Source: G963674505 sp964575975
GTDB taxonomy: Bacteria > Desulfobacterota > Desulfobacteria > Desulfobacterales > SKZT01
Length of the DNA: 8,330 nucleotides
Reading direction: 5' to 3'
Assembly: GCA_964575975.1 (NCBI GenBank)
Contig: CAZNTU010000245.1
Span: forward strand, 1 to 8,330
The position numbers and the translations under genes were made by a program. Below, in pieces: positions 5,814 to 8,330 of the stretch; positions within the stretch are counted from its first letter, which is position 1, and every line of letters starts with the position of its first letter. The notes beneath the pieces were generated by a model that was not told where the DNA came from, did not search any database, and was given only the letters and a program-made list of their open reading frames with translations.

Positions 5814-6533
5814 TTGCACGCTACCATACAAAAACCGATACAGGAAATAATCGGCTATATTAGGCCGGAGGAAAAGGTGTTCGTCGTCGGGTGCAACAAT
5901 TGCGCCTGGAAATGCCGCTCGGGGGGCGAGGAGGAGGCGAAGAACATGGCCGATCGCCTGGCGAGAAGGGGAGTAAACGTCGTCGGGTACGCCGTGCCGG
6001 GCCCGCAAGGCATGTCCCTTTGCAAGCTGGACCACACGCGCAAGGTCCTCAATGGAGAATACGCCGATCAGATTGCCGAGGCCGACAGTTGTCTGGTCCT
6101 CGGATGCGGCCAAGGGGTGCATACGGTTATCGACGCCACCGACGGTGGCATGGTGCATCCGGGTTGCGACACGATTTTCGGCGGGGAAACCGTATCGGAA
6201 TCGGAAATCAACGAATATTGCTCCTTATGCGGAGAATGCGTCATCGAGTTCACCGGAGGCCTGTGTCCGATGACCCTGTGCGCGAAAAGCCTGTTGAACG
6301 GTCCTTGCGGAGGCGCGGAAAACGGCAAGTGCGAGGTGGATGGCGAAAGGGACTGCGGGTGGGTCACGATTTACGAGAGACTAAAGAAACACGGTCGTCT
6401 CGATTTGCTCGAGCCGTATCAAAATCCCAAGAACCACGCTAGGTGGAGCCGTCCCCGCAAATTGAAGGTCAGCCCCCACGAGGCCGTGTTCTGTTCCATG
6501 AACGGCATGGCCGCAGTAAGCAACATCGATTGA
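5814..6533 (+). CDS. metV: Methylenetetrahydrofolate reductase partner subunit MetV
   Basis: A 239-residue cysteine-rich protein of the MTHFR C-terminal domain type, the Fe-S/zinc partner of MetF in acetogens and other Wood-Ljungdahl organisms. It is thought to carry electrons to the MetF flavin for reduction of methylene-THF to methyl-THF. Cysteines cluster at 27, 30 and 34 (GCNNCAWKC), 70, 93, 98 and 118, then 136, 139 and 142 (CSLCGEC), 151 and 156 (CPMTLC), 165, 173 and 181. The start is TTG at 5814: GGAGG lies eight bases upstream (5801-5805), and the family-like sequence begins soon after. Longer choices fail: the TTG at 5745 lies inside the predicted -12 box, and an ATG at 5799 overlaps the ribosome binding site. 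It leads a two-gene operon with metF after a 78-bp gap. No electron-bifurcating partner genes (HdrA, MvhD, RnfC-like) are in view. Confidence 0.88.
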   Translation: MHATIQKPIQEIIGYIRPEEKVFVVGCNNCAWKCRSGGEEEAKNMADRLARRGVNVVGYAVPGPQGMSLCKLDHTRKVLNGEYADQIAEADSCLVLGCGQGVHTVIDATDGGMVHPGCDTIFGGETVSESEINEYCSLCGECVIEFTGGLCPMTLCAKSLLNGPCGGAENGKCEVDGERDCGWVTIYERLKKHGRLDLLEPYQNPKNHARWSRPRKLKVSPHEAVFCSMNGMAAVSNID

Positions 6534-6611
6534 CCCGACGGGTTCGGCGGAAAGCGAGGCCGGCGGAAAATCGGACTTTCATACAAGCTATATATAAAAG
6601 GAGTACGACCG

Positions 6612-7508
6612 ATGAAATTAGGCGAATTGTTCGACAAGGGCGAATTTGTGATATCCGGTGAAGTCGGGCCGGTAAAGGGGGCGATTCCCAGGGACCGGGA
6701 TTTCGTGCCCCCTTGCGAGAAGGAGGCTGTAAACTTGAACGGGGCCGTTCACGCGATCAACGTGACCGACAACCAGAGTGCGGTAATGAGGCTGGGCTCC
6801 CTCGCCGCTTGCGTAAGGCTGAAATCCAAAGGCTACGAGCCCATCTATCAAATCACGTGCCGGGACCGGAACCGCATCGCGCTGCAATCAGAAATTCTGA
6901 CCGCCTATTCCCTGGGTGTGGACAACATGCTGCTGTTGACAGGCGACCACACGAACCTCGGCGATCACAAGCAGGCGAAGCCCGTCTTCGACCTCGATTC
7001 CGTGCAGCTGATCAAAATCGCGACCAGCTTGCAGGAGGGAAAGGACATGGTGGGAAACGATCTTCTTTTCAAGCCCGACATGTTCATCGGAGCGGCGGTG
7101 AATCCCAATTTCCAGCCCCTGGACCTGCAACTGCTCAAAATGCGCAAGAAAGCCGACGCCGGCGCGCAATTCTTCCAGACCCAGGCGGTATACGACGACC
7201 GCGTGGTGGACGAGTTCGTCGAAAAGACGGAAAAAATGAACCTGCCGGTGCAATTGGGCGTCGTGGTACTCAAATCCCCTCAGATGGGCGCCTACATGAA
7301 CAAAAACGTTTCGGGAATCACCGTGCCGAAAGAGTGGATCGACGGGATCGGCTCGGTGGACAAGGCGGACCGAAAGAAAAAAGCCGCCGAAATGACGGGC
7401 CGGTTTATCAGGAAACACAAATCGAATTTCCAGGGCGTCCACATCATGCCGCTGGGCTGGACCGACATCGTTCCCGACATTCTGAAGCACGCGGAAATAG
7501 AAAACTGA
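6612..7508 (+). CDS. metF: 5,10-methylenetetrahydrofolate reductase MetF
   Basis: A 298-residue TIM-barrel flavoprotein of usual length that reduces 5,10-methylene-THF to 5-methyl-THF, the last folate step of the Wood-Ljungdahl methyl branch and the methyl source for methionine synthesis. Visible family marks: the catalytic Glu17 (ISGEVGP), NVTDNQ (50-55), the LLLTGDH folate/FAD region (107-113), IGAAVNPN (159-166) and GAQFFQTQAVYD (184-195). The C-terminus ends QGVHIMPLGW (274-283). The ATG has AAAGGAG ending eight bases upstream. The pairing with metV marks it as the MetVF type, which uses an Fe-S partner rather than working as a lone NADH-dependent enzyme. The sequence cannot show the electron donor. 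A large inverted repeat follows 12 bases after the stop. Confidence 0.93.
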   Translation: MKLGELFDKGEFVISGEVGPVKGAIPRDRDFVPPCEKEAVNLNGAVHAINVTDNQSAVMRLGSLAACVRLKSKGYEPIYQITCRDRNRIALQSEILTAYSLGVDNMLLLTGDHTNLGDHKQAKPVFDLDSVQLIKIATSLQEGKDMVGNDLLFKPDMFIGAAVNPNFQPLDLQLLKMRKKADAGAQFFQTQAVYDDRVVDEFVEKTEKMNLPVQLGVVVLKSPQMGAYMNKNVSGITVPKEWIDGIGSVDKADRKKKAAEMTGRFIRKHKSNFQGVHIMPLGWTDIVPDILKHAEIEN

Positions 7509-7520
7509 TCTTCAATCAAG

Positions 7521-7618
7521 CGTAGCATAGCCCTTTGCGGGCGTTTTGCGAAAATGAAACAAAAATCCAGTCATGGAAAACATCTTTCCTCAAAACGCTC
7601 GCAAAGGGCTATGCTACG
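7521..7618. repeat. 98-bp near-perfect inverted repeat element
   Basis: Two 28-base arms (7521-7548 and 7591-7618) are reverse complements at 27 positions; the single difference would form a G-T pair in RNA. They flank a 42-base A-rich loop. There is no T-run after either arm and no clear target duplication. It could be a small palindromic mobile repeat (REP or MITE type), or a structure protecting the 3' end of the metF message. The right arm doubles as the last codons of the minus-strand remnant next to it. Confidence 0.8.
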
Positions 7619-7825
7619 GTTCTTTCGGGGCGGAGGATTTAAAAATTCGTTCCTTGCGAAAGGGAGACTCGCTTTCTCGAAATTTACGATTTGCATGGAA
7701 TCGTCCTTCATTGCCATGCCGAAGATCCGGTTTCGCGAAAGGGATTTTGCGATTTCCTCGGGTATGGCAAAGGAGGAAAAAATGGGAATGAGCTTTCTAT
7801 CTCTGTATTCGGGGAAACAATCGTA
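7571..7825 (-). pseudogene. 5'-truncated remnant of a nuclease-like (DUF3782-type) protein
   Basis: On the minus strand 84 codons are open to a TGA, but the frame begins after a TAA (7826-7828) with no start codon before conserved-looking sequence. It reads YDCFPEYRDRKLIPIFSSF, then AIPEEIAKSLSRNRIFGMAM and KDDSMQIVNFE. This resembles the C-terminal end of DUF3782-like, PD-(D/E)XK-type proteins common in anaerobes (often ending YFPEY..kkiIPIFaSl..., then a ...IYAMAM...tMeilNFe stretch). The nuclease core that should precede it is absent. After NFE the tail is unlike the family and runs into the inverted repeat. The family name is from memory of the motif and should be searched. Confidence 0.55.
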
Positions 7826-7829
7826 TTAG

Positions 7830-7967
7830 TCGGCTTGCTCTTTAATGCACAGCGGCACCTTGGCAGCTCGCAGGCTTAACGGCTCTTTGACGGTCCAGAG
7901 CGACGGTCCGGAGCTGGGCGCGACGTTTACCCTTGAACTTCCATTTCGCCAGGAACGAAAGAATTAA
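7830..7967 (+). pseudogene. Histidine kinase C-terminal remnant (HATPase end)
   Basis: The frame after a TAG at 7827-7829 reads LMHSGTLAARRLNGSLTVQS and DGPELGATFTLELPFRQE before TAA. This is the last ATP-lid and beta-strand region of a HATPase domain of sensor kinases (family form: GLHSGALAAKELGGSLTVxSDGPGxGATFTLELP). The dimerisation helix, phospho-acceptor His and the N and G1 boxes are missing, so it cannot act as a kinase. Several normally glycine positions are replaced, in line with decay. An ATG at 7845 opens a 40-codon ORF, but there is no ribosome binding site near it. Confidence 0.65.
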
Positions 7968-8066
7968 ACGTAGACGCAACACGTATCGAATTCTGATGAT
8001 CGACGAAAATCCCCGGCCGAACTGCTCAAGGTCATATACGGAAACGTTCAGGGGGATCGTACGTGA
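7954..8066 (+). pseudogene. Response regulator N-terminal remnant, frameshifted
   Basis: Overlapping the kinase remnant's stop in another frame is IKRRRNTYRILMIDENP, the first beta-strand and acidic pocket of a receiver domain (family form RILVVDDxP). ATT stands where a start codon would be expected (7963-7965). After about 8019 a frame change is needed to continue as ELLKVIYGNVQGDRT, the next receiver helix, which ends at TGA (8064-8066). The phospho-acceptor Asp and the rest are absent. Its position right after the kinase remnant fits a former kinase-regulator pair. The last 70 bases before the synthetase hold nothing I recognise. Confidence 0.45.
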
Positions 8067-8139
8067 AATCGCCGACTTCTCGTACTCTTTTTTGAACATC
8101 GGGGAATCGCGCATTAAGCCCGATGAGATAAAGATCCCT

Positions 8140-8330
8140 CTAAACTTCCGTGCGCCTTTTCATCTCTTCCGCTCTGAGTTCCTTTCTCAATATTTTGCCC
8201 ACGTTCGTTTTGGGAAGCTCGTCCCGGAATTCCACCTCGGTGGGAAGTTTGTATTTCGCCAGATGTTTGGCGCAGTATTCCAGAATCTCCTCTTGAGTCA
8301 CCGTCTGACCTTGTTTCAAGACGACGAACG
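8140..8330 (-). CDS. Acyl-CoA synthetase (AMP-forming), C-terminal end (partial)
   Basis: The last 62 residues of an ANL-superfamily ligase, whose 5' part lies beyond the window. The family activates a carboxylic acid with ATP and joins it to CoA. Visible marks are VTQEEILEYCAKHLAKYKLP (residues 10-29), the EFRDELPKTNVGKILRKEL segment (33-51) and within it the A10 catalytic lysine (Lys45, in GKILR) needed for adenylation. This pattern is typical of long-chain fatty acid-CoA ligases, but the substrate cannot be told from the C-terminus. It ends in TAG with no obvious terminator before the remnants downstream. Confidence 0.9.
   Translation of the reverse strand, partial: FVVLKQGQTVTQEEILEYCAKHLAKYKLPTEVEFRDELPKTNVGKILRKELRAEEMKRRTEV

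Noticed and set aside
7655..7783. Imperfect inverted repeats and repeated GCGAAAGG in the post-metF region, as a structured RNA or CRISPR-like array
   Set aside because: Repeats are few, short and unevenly spaced, and the stretch is better explained by the minus-strand coding remnant.
7554..7829. 91-codon plus-strand ORF after metF
   Set aside because: It starts in the loop of the inverted repeat, has no family-like motif and is antisense to the DUF3782-like remnant. The GGAGG before ATG 7782 leads only to 14 codons.
7842..8114. 90-codon minus-strand ORF upstream of the synthetase end
   Set aside because: Its sequence is basic and low in recognisable motifs, and it lies antisense to the histidine kinase and response regulator remnants, which give the better explanation of this stretch.

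Overview
The window looks like a chromosomal segment of a strictly anaerobic bacterium, most likely a Desulfobacterota-type sulfate reducer or syntroph. This is inferred from the paired metV and metF genes of the Wood-Ljungdahl (reductive acetyl-CoA) methyl branch, a CoFeSP-like Fe-S/DUF3786 protein, a solo methionine-synthase-activation-like protein, a cysteine-rich PAS/sigma-54 activator and a vWA-OmpA lipoprotein. No rRNA or other taxonomic marker is present, so this is an inference from gene style.

Layout. 1-157: the 3' end of an IS1-family transposase and a possible IS right end. 155-191: a strong terminator for the minus-strand gene that follows. 233-1414 (-): outer-membrane lipoprotein with vWA, calcium-binding (TSP3-like) and OmpA peptidoglycan-binding domains. 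1415-2131: no intact large gene; it holds an open remnant frame without a start codon (1537-1788), a small ORF with a good ribosome binding site (1866-1991) and a broken zinc-ribbon-like stretch. 2132-2827 (+): MetH-activation-domain-like protein. 2899-2950: long hairpin between convergent genes. 2985-3812 (-): Fe-S/DUF3786 protein. 3997-5364 (-): PAS/sigma-54-dependent activator. 5365-5813: divergent regulatory region. 5814-6533 (+) metV and 6612-7508 (+) metF. 7521-7618: 98-bp near-perfect inverted repeat. 7571-8066: gene graveyard (minus-strand remnant, then histidine kinase and response regulator remnants on the plus strand). 8140-8330 (-): C-terminal end of an acyl-CoA synthetase that runs off the window.

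How the parts fit. The best integrated reading is a regulated one-carbon/corrinoid module. The sigma-54 activator is divergent from metV-metF, and the region between them contains, in order, a candidate upstream activator site (direct repeats at 5552-5591), a consensus IHF site (5670-5682) and a -24/-12 element with the correct GG-N10-GC spacing (5734-5749). This predicts that the activator, through its Cys-rich PAS domain, switches on the methylene-THF reductase pair. The MetH-activation-like and CoFeSP-like Fe-S proteins next door would fit corrinoid or methyl-transfer upkeep, but that link rests on context only.

The edges carry decayed genes and repeats, so the conserved module is flanked by rearranged, apparently neutral DNA.
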